Assembly (NCBI GenBank): GCA_903886275.1
Contig: CAISLN010000002.1
Span: 48,596-112,595 of the forward strand
DNA length: 64,000 nucleotides
Origin: an uncultured beta proteobacterium
GTDB lineage: Bacteria > Pseudomonadota > Gammaproteobacteria > Burkholderiales > Burkholderiaceae_C
Direction: 5' to 3'
Shown: piece after piece, positions 35,511 through 44,352 of the stretch
Position numbering within the stretch: the stretch's first letter is position 1
Layout: the number at the start of each line of letters is the position of its first letter
Translations under genes and position numbers: made by a program
Notes under the pieces: model-generated
Told to the model about the DNA's origin: nothing
Seen by the model: the letters and a program-made list of their open reading frames with translations, nothing else
Database searches by the model: none

Positions 35511-36193
35511 GTTGGGTATTTGGATTGAAGGGTTTGCAACATGGCGGTGGCCGCAGCCTGCTCACCGGCACGGCGGGAGCCGCCAATGCCGCGCTCTGCC
35601 AGTCGGAACTCGGGAATTTCGCACTCCACGTCAAAGGTCTGTTTGTGTGCCGCGCCCAAGGTGCCTACCACCTTGTATACCGGCACCTTCATCTTGCGCC
35701 CCTGCAGCCATTCCTGCAGGGCGGTCTTGGCATCTTTGCCGATGGCATCCATTTGCGGATTGATTTCCACCGCCTGAAACAGGCGCTGCACCAGGGCTTG
35801 CGCCGGGGTAAAACCGGCGTCGAGGTAGACGGCGCCGATGACCGCCTCCAAGGCGTCGGCCAGTATCGACGGGCGCTTCTGGCCGCCGGAGCGCATCTCG
35901 CCCTCGCCCAGGCGCAGCAGCTCGGCAAGCCCCAGCTCCAGCGCCAGTTGGTGCAGGGTTTCTTGCTTGACCAGATTGGCGCGCACACGCGACAAGTCGC
36001 CCTCCGCCTGGTTGCCCAGACGGGAATACAAGAGATCGGAAATCGCCAGGCCCAGCACCGAGTCGCCCAAAAACTCTAGGCGCTCGTAGTGGTCGGCCGA
36101 AAAGCTGCGATGGGTCAGTGCGCGGGTAAGCAGTGAAGGATTGGTGAATGCATGTTGCAAGCGGCGTTGCAACTCCTGAAGACTGTTCGCCAC
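35507..36193 (-). CDS. rnc: ribonuclease III
   Basis: Double-strand RNA endonuclease for rRNA and mRNA processing. 228 residues. Signature [16 protein letters not shown] at 38-53 with the metal-binding acidic residues; the C-terminal dsRNA-binding domain covers [20 protein letters not shown] to the end. The start is GTG at 36193, one base after the DUF4845 stop; no ATG fits the family N-terminus. Coupled to era by a four-base overlap. Confidence 0.97.
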   Translation of the reverse strand: MANSLQELQRRLQHAFTNPSLLTRALTHRSFSADHYERLEFLGDSVLGLAISDLLYSRLGNQAEGDLSRVRANLVKQETLHQLALELGLAELLRLGEGEMRSGGQKRPSILADALEAVIGAVYLDAGFTPAQALVQRLFQAVEINPQMDAIGKDAKTALQEWLQGRKMKVPVYKVVGTLGAAHKQTFDVECEIPEFRLAERGIGGSRRAGEQAAATAMLQTLQSKYPT

Positions 36194-36194
36194 C

Positions 36195-36551
36195 TTATTT
36201 GGATCGTCCTTCGTACTTGAGCGTCAGAAAGGCCGGACCCACCAGGTGGATTTCGCGCTGGTAGCGATAGCCCACCACCACCTTATCGCCCAGTTTGCTG
36301 ATGTCGAGTTCCTTGCTGGTGATGGACTTGATATCGTCGATGGCGGAAATCTTATCAAAAACCATGCGGATTTCTGCCGGTGTCTGCCCTTCGTTGGCGG
36401 CCTTTTGCGCGGCTTTCTGAACCGCCATGTATTCAACCAAAGTGGGGGCCACCTGCGCGGCAACCACACCCGCCAAAGCGATCATGGAGCCGAAAAAAAT
36501 CAGCCCAATAAACGAGATGCCGCGCTGCTTGGACTTGCGTTGAACAGACAT
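36195..36551 (-). CDS. DUF4845 family small membrane protein
   Basis: 118 residues. One N-terminal helix (ISFIGLIFFGSMIALAGVVAA) preceded by a basic stretch RKSKQRG, resembling a type IV pilin-like N-terminus, then a periplasmic alpha/beta part (PAEIRMVFDKISAIDDIKSITSKEL). It sits between lepB and rnc as usual in betaproteobacteria. Function is not known. Confidence 0.9.
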   Translation of the reverse strand: MSVQRKSKQRGISFIGLIFFGSMIALAGVVAAQVAPTLVEYMAVQKAAQKAANEGQTPAEIRMVFDKISAIDDIKSITSKELDISKLGDKVVVGYRYQREIHLVGPAFLTLKYEGRSK

Positions 36552-36570
36552 TTATTTACTCCTGCCTCTG

Positions 36571-37536
36571 TCAGTTAAAGAACCCAATGCGCTTGGGACT
36601 GCTGAAGTTCATCCACACGAAAATCGCCTTACCCACGATATTGCGTTCTGGCACAAAGCCCCAGTAGCGCGAATCCATGGAATTGTCGCGATTGTCGCCC
36701 ATCATGAAGTACTGCCCCTCGGGCACCTTGCAGCTCACGCCTTCTATGGTGTAGCTGCAGCCTTCGTAGCCGGCAAATTTGTCCGCTCCGGGCACAAAGG
36801 CCGGCCGGTCGTCGTCGTTGAGCAAGCGGTGCGTCTTGCCGCCCAGCACCTCTTCGTATTGCTTGAAGTAGCGCATGTTGTCTTCGTCAAAGAACTCGGG
36901 CACCGCTGTCGTCGGCTGCACCTTTCCATTGATGGTCAGGCGCTTATTCATGTAGGACACGGTGTCACCGGGAACACCCACCACGCGCTTGATGTAATCC
37001 AAGCTGGGTTTGGGCGGGTAGCGAAACACCATGACGTCGCCGCGCTGGGGCTTGTTACCCTCGGTGAGCTGGATGTTGAGCACCGGCAGGCGCAAACCAT
37101 AGGTGAACTTGTTCACCAAAATCAGGTCACCCACCAACAGCGTGGGAATCATGGAACCCGAAGGAATCTTGAAGGGCTCGAACAAAAAGGAGCGCAACAA
37201 AAACACGGTGATGATCACCGGGAACAGACCGGCAGTCCAGTCCAGCCACCAGGGCTGCATGAAGAGCTTGATCTTGGCCTCGGCGATGTCACCATCCACC
37301 TGCGAAATCCCCATGCCGGCGAGGTCGGCACGGCGCTTGGCGTCACTGGCCTCTAGTGCGCGCACGGCAGCCGCGCGGCGTGGCAAAAAGTAAAAGCGCT
37401 CGGCCAGCCAGTAGGCACCGGTGACCACCGAGGCTAGGAACAGCAACAGAGCGAAATTACCATCGACCAGGCCGAGGTACCAAGAGGCTGCGTAGACAAC
37501 GAAGGCGCCAAGAATGGCAGAGGTCAGGGCTTGCAT
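36571..37536 (-). CDS. lepB: signal peptidase I
   Basis: Removes Sec and Tat signal peptides at the outer face of the inner membrane. 321 residues from ATG 37536. Two N-terminal membrane helices, catalytic Ser128 in PSGSMIPTL, catalytic Lys183 in DYIKRVVGVPGD, and the GDNRDNSMDSR box near the end. Its start overlaps the lepA stop by one base (TGATG). Confidence 0.97.
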   Translation of the reverse strand: MQALTSAILGAFVVYAASWYLGLVDGNFALLLFLASVVTGAYWLAERFYFLPRRAAAVRALEASDAKRRADLAGMGISQVDGDIAEAKIKLFMQPWWLDWTAGLFPVIITVFLLRSFLFEPFKIPSGSMIPTLLVGDLILVNKFTYGLRLPVLNIQLTEGNKPQRGDVMVFRYPPKPSLDYIKRVVGVPGDTVSYMNKRLTINGKVQPTTAVPEFFDEDNMRYFKQYEEVLGGKTHRLLNDDDRPAFVPGADKFAGYEGCSYTIEGVSCKVPEGQYFMMGDNRDNSMDSRYWGFVPERNIVGKAIFVWMNFSSPKRIGFFN

Positions 37537-39347
37537 CAATCTTCCACCTGCAAAATGGCCAGGAAGGCTTCCTGGGGAACTTCAACCGAACCGATTTGTT
37601 TCATGCGTTTTTTGCCTGCTTTTTGCTTTTCAAGGAGCTTTTTCTTGCGCGAAATATCGCCGCCGTAACACTTGGCGAGCACGTTTTTGCGCAGCGCTTT
37701 GATTGTCTCACGGGCAATGATGTTGGCTCCGATAGCGGCCTGGATGGCGACATCGAACATCTGGCGCGAAATGATTTCACGCATCTTGGCCACCACGGCA
37801 CGGCCGCGGTAGGCCGATTGCGTACGGTGCAGCATGATGGACAGCGCGTCTACCTTTTCGGAATTGAGCAAGATGTCCACCTTGACCACGTCTGCGGCCC
37901 GGTATTCCTTGAACTCGTAATCCATGGACGCGTAGCCCCGGCTCACGCTCTTGAGCTTGTCGAAGAAGTCGAGCACGATCTCGGCCAGCGGCATTTCATA
38001 GGTCAACACCACCTGGCGGCCCTTGTAGGCCATGTTCATCTGCACGCCGCGCTTCTGGTTGGCCAGCGTCATCACCACGCCCACATATTCCTGCGGCATG
38101 TAGAGGTGCACGGTGACGATGGGCTCGCGGATTTCGGCGGTCTTGCCGACCTCGGGCATCTTGGAGGGGTTCTCCACCGTGATCACTTCGCCGTCGTTCT
38201 TCATGACCTGATAGACCACGCTGGGGGCGGTGGTGATCAGGTCCTGGTCGAACTCGCGCTCAAGCCGCTCCTGCACAATTTCCATGTGCAGCAGACCCAA
38301 GAAACCGCAGCGAAAGCCAAAGCCCAGCGCCTGTGACACCTCAGGCTCGTAATGCAGCGAGGCATCGTTGAGCTTGAGCTTCTCCAGCGCATCGCGCAGC
38401 GAGTCGTACTCGCTGGCTTCTGTCGGGTAGAGACCGGCAAACACCTGGGGCTGGATTTCCTTGAAGCCCGGCAACGCCTCGGTCGCCGTAAAGGCCGCGC
38501 CGCCGGTTCCGGGCTTGATCAAGGTTACGGTATCGCCCACCTTGGCGGCCTGCAACTCCTTAATGCCGGCAATGATGTAACCCACCTCGCCTGCTTCGAG
38601 TGACTGGCGCGCCTCGTTGGCCGGCGTGAATACGCCCAAGTTGTCGGCGTTGTAGGTCGCGCCTGACGCCATCATCTTGATGCGCTCGCCCTTGGCCAGA
38701 CGACCATCGACCACGCGCACCAACATCACCACGCCGACATAGGCGTCAAACCAGCTGTCCACAATCATGGCGCGCAGGGGGCCATCCGGATTGCCCCGGG
38801 GCGCGGGGATGCGGGCGACGACAGCTTCCAGAATGGCGTCAATGCCCACACCGGTCTTGGCCGAGCAGGGGATGGCATCGGTGGCATCGATGCCAATGAC
38901 GTCTTCAATTTCGCTGCGGGCGTTTTCAAGATCTGCATTGGGCAGGTCGATCTTGTTGAGCACCGGCACCACCTCCACACCCAGTTCGAGTGCGGTGTAA
39001 CAGTTGGCCACCGTTTGTGCTTCCACGCCCTGGCTGGCGTCCACCACCAGCAGCGCGCCCTCGCAGGCGGACAGGGAGCGGCTCACTTCGTACGAGAAGT
39101 CCACATGCCCTGGCGTGTCGATCAGGTTGAGGTTGTAGACCTGCCCATCGAGCGCCTTGTATTTAAGCGAAGCGGTCTGCGCCTTGATGGTTATCCCACG
39201 CTCCTTCTCGATGTCCATCGAGTCGAGCACCTGGGCTTCCATCTCGCGCGCTTCAAGCCCGCCGCAGCGCTGTATCAAGCGGTCTGCGAGAGTGGATTTG
39301 CCGTGATCAATGTGGGCGATGATCGAACAATTTCTGATGTGATTCAT
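37536..39347 (-). CDS. lepA: elongation factor 4
   Basis: Ribosome-associated GTPase of the EF-G family. 603 residues. P-loop [14 protein letters not shown], switch [24 protein letters not shown], and the LepA-specific C-terminal domain ([27 protein letters not shown]). ATG 39347 is used. No strong Shine-Dalgarno is seen. First gene of the lepA-lepB-DUF4845-rnc-era-recO-pdxJ-acpS-nagZ series. An intrinsic terminator lies only 44 bases upstream of its start. Confidence 0.97.
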   Translation of the reverse strand: MNHIRNCSIIAHIDHGKSTLADRLIQRCGGLEAREMEAQVLDSMDIEKERGITIKAQTASLKYKALDGQVYNLNLIDTPGHVDFSYEVSRSLSACEGALLVVDASQGVEAQTVANCYTALELGVEVVPVLNKIDLPNADLENARSEIEDVIGIDATDAIPCSAKTGVGIDAILEAVVARIPAPRGNPDGPLRAMIVDSWFDAYVGVVMLVRVVDGRLAKGERIKMMASGATYNADNLGVFTPANEARQSLEAGEVGYIIAGIKELQAAKVGDTVTLIKPGTGGAAFTATEALPGFKEIQPQVFAGLYPTEASEYDSLRDALEKLKLNDASLHYEPEVSQALGFGFRCGFLGLLHMEIVQERLEREFDQDLITTAPSVVYQVMKNDGEVITVENPSKMPEVGKTAEIREPIVTVHLYMPQEYVGVVMTLANQKRGVQMNMAYKGRQVVLTYEMPLAEIVLDFFDKLKSVSRGYASMDYEFKEYRAADVVKVDILLNSEKVDALSIMLHRTQSAYRGRAVVAKMREIISRQMFDVAIQAAIGANIIARETIKALRKNVLAKCYGGDISRKKKLLEKQKAGKKRMKQIGSVEVPQEAFLAILQVED

Positions 39348-39390
39348 CAAGGGAACGCTTCAAGTGATTGAATTAAAACGGGCAGACAAG

Positions 39391-39422
39391 AAAAAAGGGC
39401 GCGACCAGTTTGGACGCGCCCT
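39391..39422 (-). terminator. intrinsic terminator just upstream of lepA
   Basis: On the minus strand AGGGCGCG pairs with CGCGCCCT around an eleven-base loop and is followed by six T. It ends 44 bases before the lepA start, so it would stop any transcript entering lepA from upstream: either the end of an unannotated RNA or an attenuator in a lepA leader. Confidence 0.8.
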
Positions 39423-39834
39423 GAACCAACAATCTTTTGGCAACTGCGAAAGTTGGAACTTCATTGTAGGCAAAAAGTGCAGGGGTCACAGCCAAAAAAT
39501 TTGAACAAAAGGAGAGTTGCAAGTCCACCACAGTTAACTTATGCACAACTTATTCACAAAATGAATAAGGGCTTAAGGAACAACTTGTGGGTGAACTGTG
39601 GACCACCTGTGGGATCCCCGAAAACATCCCACTTTCTGGACTTTAGGTCATGCTTTATAGCCAAACCGACCATGCTTCTGAGCACATTCTACCAAAACCG
39701 AACTAACCGCCCGGACAAGTTAGCGAGTGCAGACATGAACAGCCGGATCAAGGTATTTACAAAGAAAGAGGACGTCCCCAAAAAACAACCCCATAACCCG
39801 CTGAGCCATAGGGTTGTCACGGTGCCGCAGCAGA
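39423..39834 (-). ncRNA. gene-free, structured region between degP and lepA (candidate leader or small RNA)
   Basis: No credible reading frame on either strand. On the minus strand it holds, in order: the degP terminator; an extended -10 like TGGTAGAAT (39694-39686); a nested structure in which CCACAGTT and AACTGTGG (about 39595 and 39530) enclose CACAA/TTGTG and the perfect hairpin CTTATTCA-N5-TGAATAAG (39549-39569); a small CAACT/AGTTG hairpin (39441-39455); and the terminator at 39422-39391. Such an arrangement fits an RNA of 250-300 bases. Two DnaA-box-like sequences overlap the main hairpin, so a DNA-level role is also possible. Confidence 0.4.
39780..39817 (-). terminator. intrinsic terminator after degP
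   Basis: On the minus strand ACAACCC pairs with GGGTTGT across a 19-base loop, followed by six T. It begins 18 bases after the degP stop, so the degP transcript is probably closed here and lepA is transcribed separately. Confidence 0.65.
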
Positions 39835-41313
39835 CTATTTTGCCGCCTTCAGAACGGTGTACTGGGTCCAGTCGGCGCGGCGAAACAGCACGCTCATGGC
39901 CCTGGACTTGTCAAACTTGGCAATCACGGCATCAAATTCTCTGACCGACGACACATCGACATTGGCAATTTGGAGAATCACATCGCCTTCGCGCAGGCCG
40001 CCGCGTGCCGCAGCATCGGTAGCAGCCTCCACGCGCACACCACTCTTGAGGCTCAACTCTTTCTTCTGTCCATCGCTCAGGTCCGCCACCACCAGTCCGA
40101 ACGCCTGCGCCGCAAGCGATGCCTTGGGCTTGTCTTCCTTTGCAGCGGGTGCCTTGGCCATGGCCTTGTCGGCCTCCACCTCGGCCACTACCACCGTCAA
40201 GTCCCGGTTTGCACCGCGGCGAAATACAGTGACCGTGGTCTTGGTGCCGGGCTTGGTGCCACCCACCATACGAGGTAGGTCGCTGGACTTTTCAATCGGC
40301 TTGCCTTCAAACTTGGTAATGATGTCGCCGGCCTCCACCCCCCCTTTTTCCGCAGGTGATCCCGCCTCGACGCTGCGCACCAGCGCGCCCATGGGTTTGC
40401 CCAGGCCAATGGACTCGGCGACTTCCTTGCTGACCTGGTCAATCTGCACACCTAGGCGCCCCCGTGACACCCGGCCGGTAGAACGGATCTGGTCGCTGAC
40501 CCGGACTGCCTCGTCCATGGGTATGGCAAACGAGATGCCCATGTAGCCGCCCGAGCGCGAGTAAATCTGGCTGTTGACGCCGACCACCTCGCCGCGCATG
40601 TTGATCAAAGGGCCACCCGAGTTACCGGGGTTGATGGCCACATCGGTTTGGATAAAGGGCAGGTAGTCACCGGTATCGCGCAACTTGGCGCTCACAATGC
40701 CGGCCGTGACCGAATTTTCCAGGCCAAACGGAGAACCGATCGCCATCACCCATTCGCCCACGCGCAGCTTGTTGACATCACCCACCTTGACGGCAGGCAG
40801 GCCGCTCGCCTCGATCTTCACCAGGGCGATGTCCGAGCGCTTGTCGGCACCAATGATCTTGGCCTTGAACTCGCGCTTGTCGGTCAGGGTGACCAGCACC
40901 TCATCGGCACCTTCCACCACATGGGCATTGGTCATGATCAGGCCATCTGCAGAGAGAATAAAGCCCGAACCTACACCCTTGGGTTGCTCTTCTTCCTGCG
41001 CTTGGGGTGCCTGGGGCTGGCCCTTCTTGGGCGCCTGCTTGGGAATGTTGGGAACAGGCAGACCAAAGCGGCGGAAAAAGTCCAACAACTCTTCTTCGCC
41101 AGGCCCACTTTGTGCGGAGCGCAGCGCGACCTTTTCCGAGGTGCGGATGTTGACCACCGAGGGGCCGACCTGCTCCACCAGATCGGTGAAATCAGGCAGG
41201 TTACGCACCTGGGCCTGGGCCGACTGGGCTTGCCCGCCGACCAGGAACACCGCAGCAGAAATGGTTGCCACGGTCAGAACGGCGCGCAGGGCGCCAAACA
41301 TCTGAGACTTCAT
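39835..41313 (-). CDS. degP: DegP/DegQ (MucD) family periplasmic serine endoprotease
   Basis: Periplasmic quality-control protease. 492 residues: signal peptide (MKSQMFGALRAVLTVATISAAVFLVGG), trypsin-like domain with the catalytic triad His131 (MTNAHVV), Asp161 (RSDIALVK) and Ser232 (NPGNSGGP), and two PDZ domains (about 275-370 and 395-485). The triad is intact. In relatives this gene follows rpoE-rseA-rseB; here those three genes are absent. It lies upstream of lepA but is separated by a terminator. Confidence 0.96.
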   Translation of the reverse strand: MKSQMFGALRAVLTVATISAAVFLVGGQAQSAQAQVRNLPDFTDLVEQVGPSVVNIRTSEKVALRSAQSGPGEEELLDFFRRFGLPVPNIPKQAPKKGQPQAPQAQEEEQPKGVGSGFILSADGLIMTNAHVVEGADEVLVTLTDKREFKAKIIGADKRSDIALVKIEASGLPAVKVGDVNKLRVGEWVMAIGSPFGLENSVTAGIVSAKLRDTGDYLPFIQTDVAINPGNSGGPLINMRGEVVGVNSQIYSRSGGYMGISFAIPMDEAVRVSDQIRSTGRVSRGRLGVQIDQVSKEVAESIGLGKPMGALVRSVEAGSPAEKGGVEAGDIITKFEGKPIEKSSDLPRMVGGTKPGTKTTVTVFRRGANRDLTVVVAEVEADKAMAKAPAAKEDKPKASLAAQAFGLVVADLSDGQKKELSLKSGVRVEAATDAAARGGLREGDVILQIANVDVSSVREFDAVIAKFDKSRAMSVLFRRADWTQYTVLKAAK

Positions 41314-41414
41314 TGTGTAGTTCCAATCATTTCAAAAGAAAACGCCATGCACAAAGCTGGCATACACGGATCTGGGGATTCATTGTCTTCGCGCAAGTGC
41401 AAAACCCAATGTCA

Positions 41415-41864
41415 TTAGCGTAAAGAATCGAATTCCACCGACCGGGCTGTCACCTGGCTGCTCACCACCGCCCGGCGCAAGGCCAGCCAACCGGCATCCA
41501 TGTGGCTGCTTTGCAGCCACAGCCATTGCTTGGGGCCCTGCTCGCAGGCGATATGTAAGAGCAGAACGCGCTGCAGGTCCAACGCGCAAAATAATTCCGT
41601 CACGGCACAATCAGCAGCGCCTGACCAATGCCAATGTTCACCGTCCCAGCGCAACTGCCCATTGGGAGCGCCACGCAGTCCCCAAGCGGCGGCGGCACTG
41701 CAGCCGAGCAGACTCAAGGCCAACACCAGGCTGCTAGCACCCCAACCCTGGCCCGAGCCAAAGCCAAGCAATGCGATCAAAGCCAGCCCGATCAGGCAAA
41801 AGAGCAGGCGGCGCTGCCATTGCGTCGGCCCTGCCTTCCAAGACGCTGCCGGTGGCCGGTGCAT
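41415..41864 (-). CDS. two-helix membrane protein of unknown function downstream of fabF
   Basis: 149 residues. Two adjacent membrane helices (LLFCLIGLALIALLGFGSG and SSLVLALSLLGCSAAAAWGL) followed by a soluble part with many Trp and Leu (GQLRWDGEHWHWSG ... LQRVLLLHIACEQGPKQWLWLQ). The topology and Trp pattern resemble CptA/YgfX-type toxins or small envelope proteins, but I cannot assign it. It starts 17 bases after fabF, in the place where rpoE would be expected nearby. Confidence 0.75.
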   Translation of the reverse strand: MHRPPAASWKAGPTQWQRRLLFCLIGLALIALLGFGSGQGWGASSLVLALSLLGCSAAAAWGLRGAPNGQLRWDGEHWHWSGAADCAVTELFCALDLQRVLLLHIACEQGPKQWLWLQSSHMDAGWLALRRAVVSSQVTARSVEFDSLR

Positions 41865-41881
41865 CGCCTAAGTACGCGCCC

Positions 41882-43126
41882 TTAGATGCGCTTGAAGACC
41901 AGGGAACCGTTGGTTCCACCGAAGCCGAAGTTGTTCTTCAGGGCCACGTCGATGCGCATGTCGCGCGCTGTGTTGGCGCAGAAGTCCAGGTCGCATGCCG
42001 GGTCCTGGTTGAACAGGTTGATGGTGGGCGGACTCTTCTGGTGGTAGATGGCCAGAATGGTCACCACCGACTCTAGGCCGCCGGCGCCACCGAGCAGGTG
42101 GCCGGTCATGGACTTGGTGGAGTTGATCACGGTCTTCTTGGCCGCGTCGCCCAGAGCTGCCTTGATGGCATTGGTCTCGTTGAGGTCACCCAGCGGCGTG
42201 GAGGTGCCGTGGGCATTGAGGTAGTCGATCTGATCCGGGTTGACGCCGGCATTGCGCATGGCGTTGACCATGGCACGGCGTGGGCCGTCCATATTCGGGG
42301 CCGTCATGTGACCAGCGTCTGCACTCATACCAAAACCGGCCAACTCGGCGTAAATGCGGGCGCCGCGCGCCTTGGCATGTTCGTATTCTTCGAGCACCAC
42401 CACACCACCGCCCTCGCCCAGCACAAAGCCGTCACGGTCACGGTCCCAGGGGCGTGAAGCCGTAGCAGGATCGTCGTTGCGGGTGCTCAACGCCCGCATG
42501 GAGGCGAAGCCACCCACGCCCAGCGGTGAAATGGTGGCCTCAGAACCGCCGGCAACCATCACGTCGGCGTCTCCATACTCGATCATGCGACCGGCTTCGC
42601 CGATGCAATGCAGACCGGTGGTGCAAGCCGTGACGATGGCAATATTGGGGCCCTTGAAGCCGCACTTCATGGAGACATGGCCGGCCGTCATGTTGATGAT
42701 GGAAGCCGGTACAAAAAATGGCGAGATGCGGCGCGGACCGCGCTCCATCAGCTCGGTGCGGGTGTTTTCAATCAGCGGCAAACCACCTATACCCGAACCG
42801 ATCACGCAGCCAATGCGCGTGGCTTCTTCTTCGCCCAGGGCATCGCCCGTGGGCAGACCGGCATCGGCCACCGCCTGCATGGCAGCAGCAATGCCGAAGT
42901 GGATAAAGGTATCCATGGTGCGGGCTTCTTTGGTCGTCATGTACGACTCCAAATTGAAACCGCGTACCTCGCCTGCAATCTTGCAGGAGAAAGCAGACGC
43001 ATCGAAATGGGTGATCAGGCCGATACCGGACTTGCCGGCCAGCAAATTGGCCCAGGTGTCAGGAACCGTATTACCAACGGGACTGACGCATCCCAAACCA
43101 GTGACAACAACGCGACGACGGGACAT
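41882..43126 (-). CDS. fabF: beta-ketoacyl-ACP synthase II
   Basis: Elongating condensing enzyme of fatty acid synthesis. 414 residues. Thiolase fold with catalytic Cys in [15 protein letters not shown] and the two His in [12 protein letters not shown] and [14 protein letters not shown]-terminus [16 protein letters not shown] is typical. It follows acpP, but two terminator-like hairpins lie between them. Confidence 0.98.
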   Translation of the reverse strand: MSRRRVVVTGLGCVSPVGNTVPDTWANLLAGKSGIGLITHFDASAFSCKIAGEVRGFNLESYMTTKEARTMDTFIHFGIAAAMQAVADAGLPTGDALGEEEATRIGCVIGSGIGGLPLIENTRTELMERGPRRISPFFVPASIINMTAGHVSMKCGFKGPNIAIVTACTTGLHCIGEAGRMIEYGDADVMVAGGSEATISPLGVGGFASMRALSTRNDDPATASRPWDRDRDGFVLGEGGGVVVLEEYEHAKARGARIYAELAGFGMSADAGHMTAPNMDGPRRAMVNAMRNAGVNPDQIDYLNAHGTSTPLGDLNETNAIKAALGDAAKKTVINSTKSMTGHLLGGAGGLESVVTILAIYHQKSPPTINLFNQDPACDLDFCANTARDMRIDVALKNNFGFGGTNGSLVFKRI

Positions 43127-43150
43127 AGGATTTCAGCTTCAGCAGTTGGT

Positions 43151-43173
43151 AAAAAAAGTGCCGTCAAGCGGCA
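43151..43173 (-). terminator. second terminator between acpP and fabF
   Basis: On the minus strand TGCCG pairs with CGGCA around CTTGA and is followed by seven T. It lies 25 bases before the fabF start. Confidence 0.65.
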
Positions 43174-43189
43174 TGAGGGAAGTGCAAAC

Positions 43190-43238
43190 AAAAAAGGCCT
43201 GACCGCCTGAAGATCGGAATCTATCAGACCGGCAGGCC
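43190..43238 (-). terminator. first terminator between acpP and fabF
   Basis: On the minus strand GGCCTG pairs with CAGGCC across an internally folded loop (CTGA/TCAG), then six T. Starting 30 bases after the acpP stop, it can release an abundant short acpP message while some polymerase reads on into fabF. Confidence 0.7.
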
Positions 43239-43267
43239 CATTCGGCAACGCCCGCAAAAAGACCTTA

Positions 43268-43516
<249 letters not shown>

Positions 43517-43605
43517 CTAAGAGTTATTAAGAATCCGAGATTTTACCTTGCTGGGGAAGTATTCCCCGACCGGGCAGCCGAACGGACTAATCGGCGTTTG
43601 AAAAA

Positions 43606-44352
43606 TCACATATACATGCCGCCGTTGACGTGCAATTCCTGCCCGGTCACATAGGCTGCCTGGGGCGACGCGAGGTAGCACACTGCATGTGCAACATCTT
43701 CCGGCCGACCCAGATGCCCCAAGGGAATTTGCCCCAACAAGGCCTTGTGCTGATCTTCACCCAAACCAGCCGTCATGTCGGTAGCGATAAACCCGGGGGC
43801 CACGCAGTTGACCGTGATGTTGCGCGAACCGAGTTCGCGCGCCAGCGCGCGGGTCATGCCCGCCACACCGGCCTTGGCCGCTGCGTAGTTGGCCTGGCCG
43901 GGGTTGCCAGAGGCGCCCACCACCGAGGTGATGCTGATGATGCGGCCATAGCGCTGCTTCATCATGGAGCGCATCACGGCGCGGCTCATGCGAAACACCC
44001 CTTTGAGGTTGGCGTCCATCACAGCATCCCAGTCCTCATCCTTCATGCGCATGGCCAGCGTGTCGCGGGTGATGCCCGCGTTGTTGACCAGCACCTGCAG
44101 GCCACCGTATTCCTTGGCCACGGCGTCCACCAGCGCTTGTCCTGCCAGCGCATCGGTCACATCCAGCACGCGTCCATCGCAACCGGGATAGGCCGACAGA
44201 GCTTCGCGTATTTTGGCCGCACCGGCCTCCGTAGTGGCGGTGCCAATCACCTTGAGCCCCTGGCGGGCCAACTCGGCCGCAATAGAGGCGCCAATGCCGC
44301 GCGATGCGCCGGTAACCAGGGCCACTTGGCCTGCAAATTGAACTTCGCTCAT
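43606..44352 (-). CDS. fabG: 3-oxoacyl-ACP reductase
   Basis: NADPH-dependent reductase of the elongation cycle, short-chain dehydrogenase family. 248 residues. TGASRGIGASIA nucleotide motif, NNAG, and the Ser-Tyr-Lys triad in ISITSVVGASGNPGQANYAAAKAG. Its start overlaps the fabD stop by four bases. Confidence 0.98.
   Translation of the reverse strand: MSEVQFAGQVALVTGASRGIGASIAAELARQGLKVIGTATTEAGAAKIREALSAYPGCDGRVLDVTDALAGQALVDAVAKEYGGLQVLVNNAGITRDTLAMRMKDEDWDAVMDANLKGVFRMSRAVMRSMMKQRYGRIISITSVVGASGNPGQANYAAAKAGVAGMTRALARELGSRNITVNCVAPGFIATDMTAGLGEDQHKALLGQIPLGHLGRPEDVAHAVCYLASPQAAYVTGQELHVNGGMYM

Noticed and set aside
39539..39610. Chromosomal replication origin
   Set aside because: Only two good DnaA boxes, no dnaA, dnaN, gyrB, parAB or rpmH nearby, and no strand switch of genes around the site.
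39735..39944. Short plus-strand frame running into degP
   Set aside because: It overlaps the certain end of degP and the degP terminator, has no Shine-Dalgarno, and its product has no recognisable pattern.
43553..43567. GGGGAA-N3-TTCCCC hairpin upstream of acpP as a terminator
   Set aside because: No T-run on either side and the loop is only three bases; it is more likely an operator or part of the acpP 5' region.
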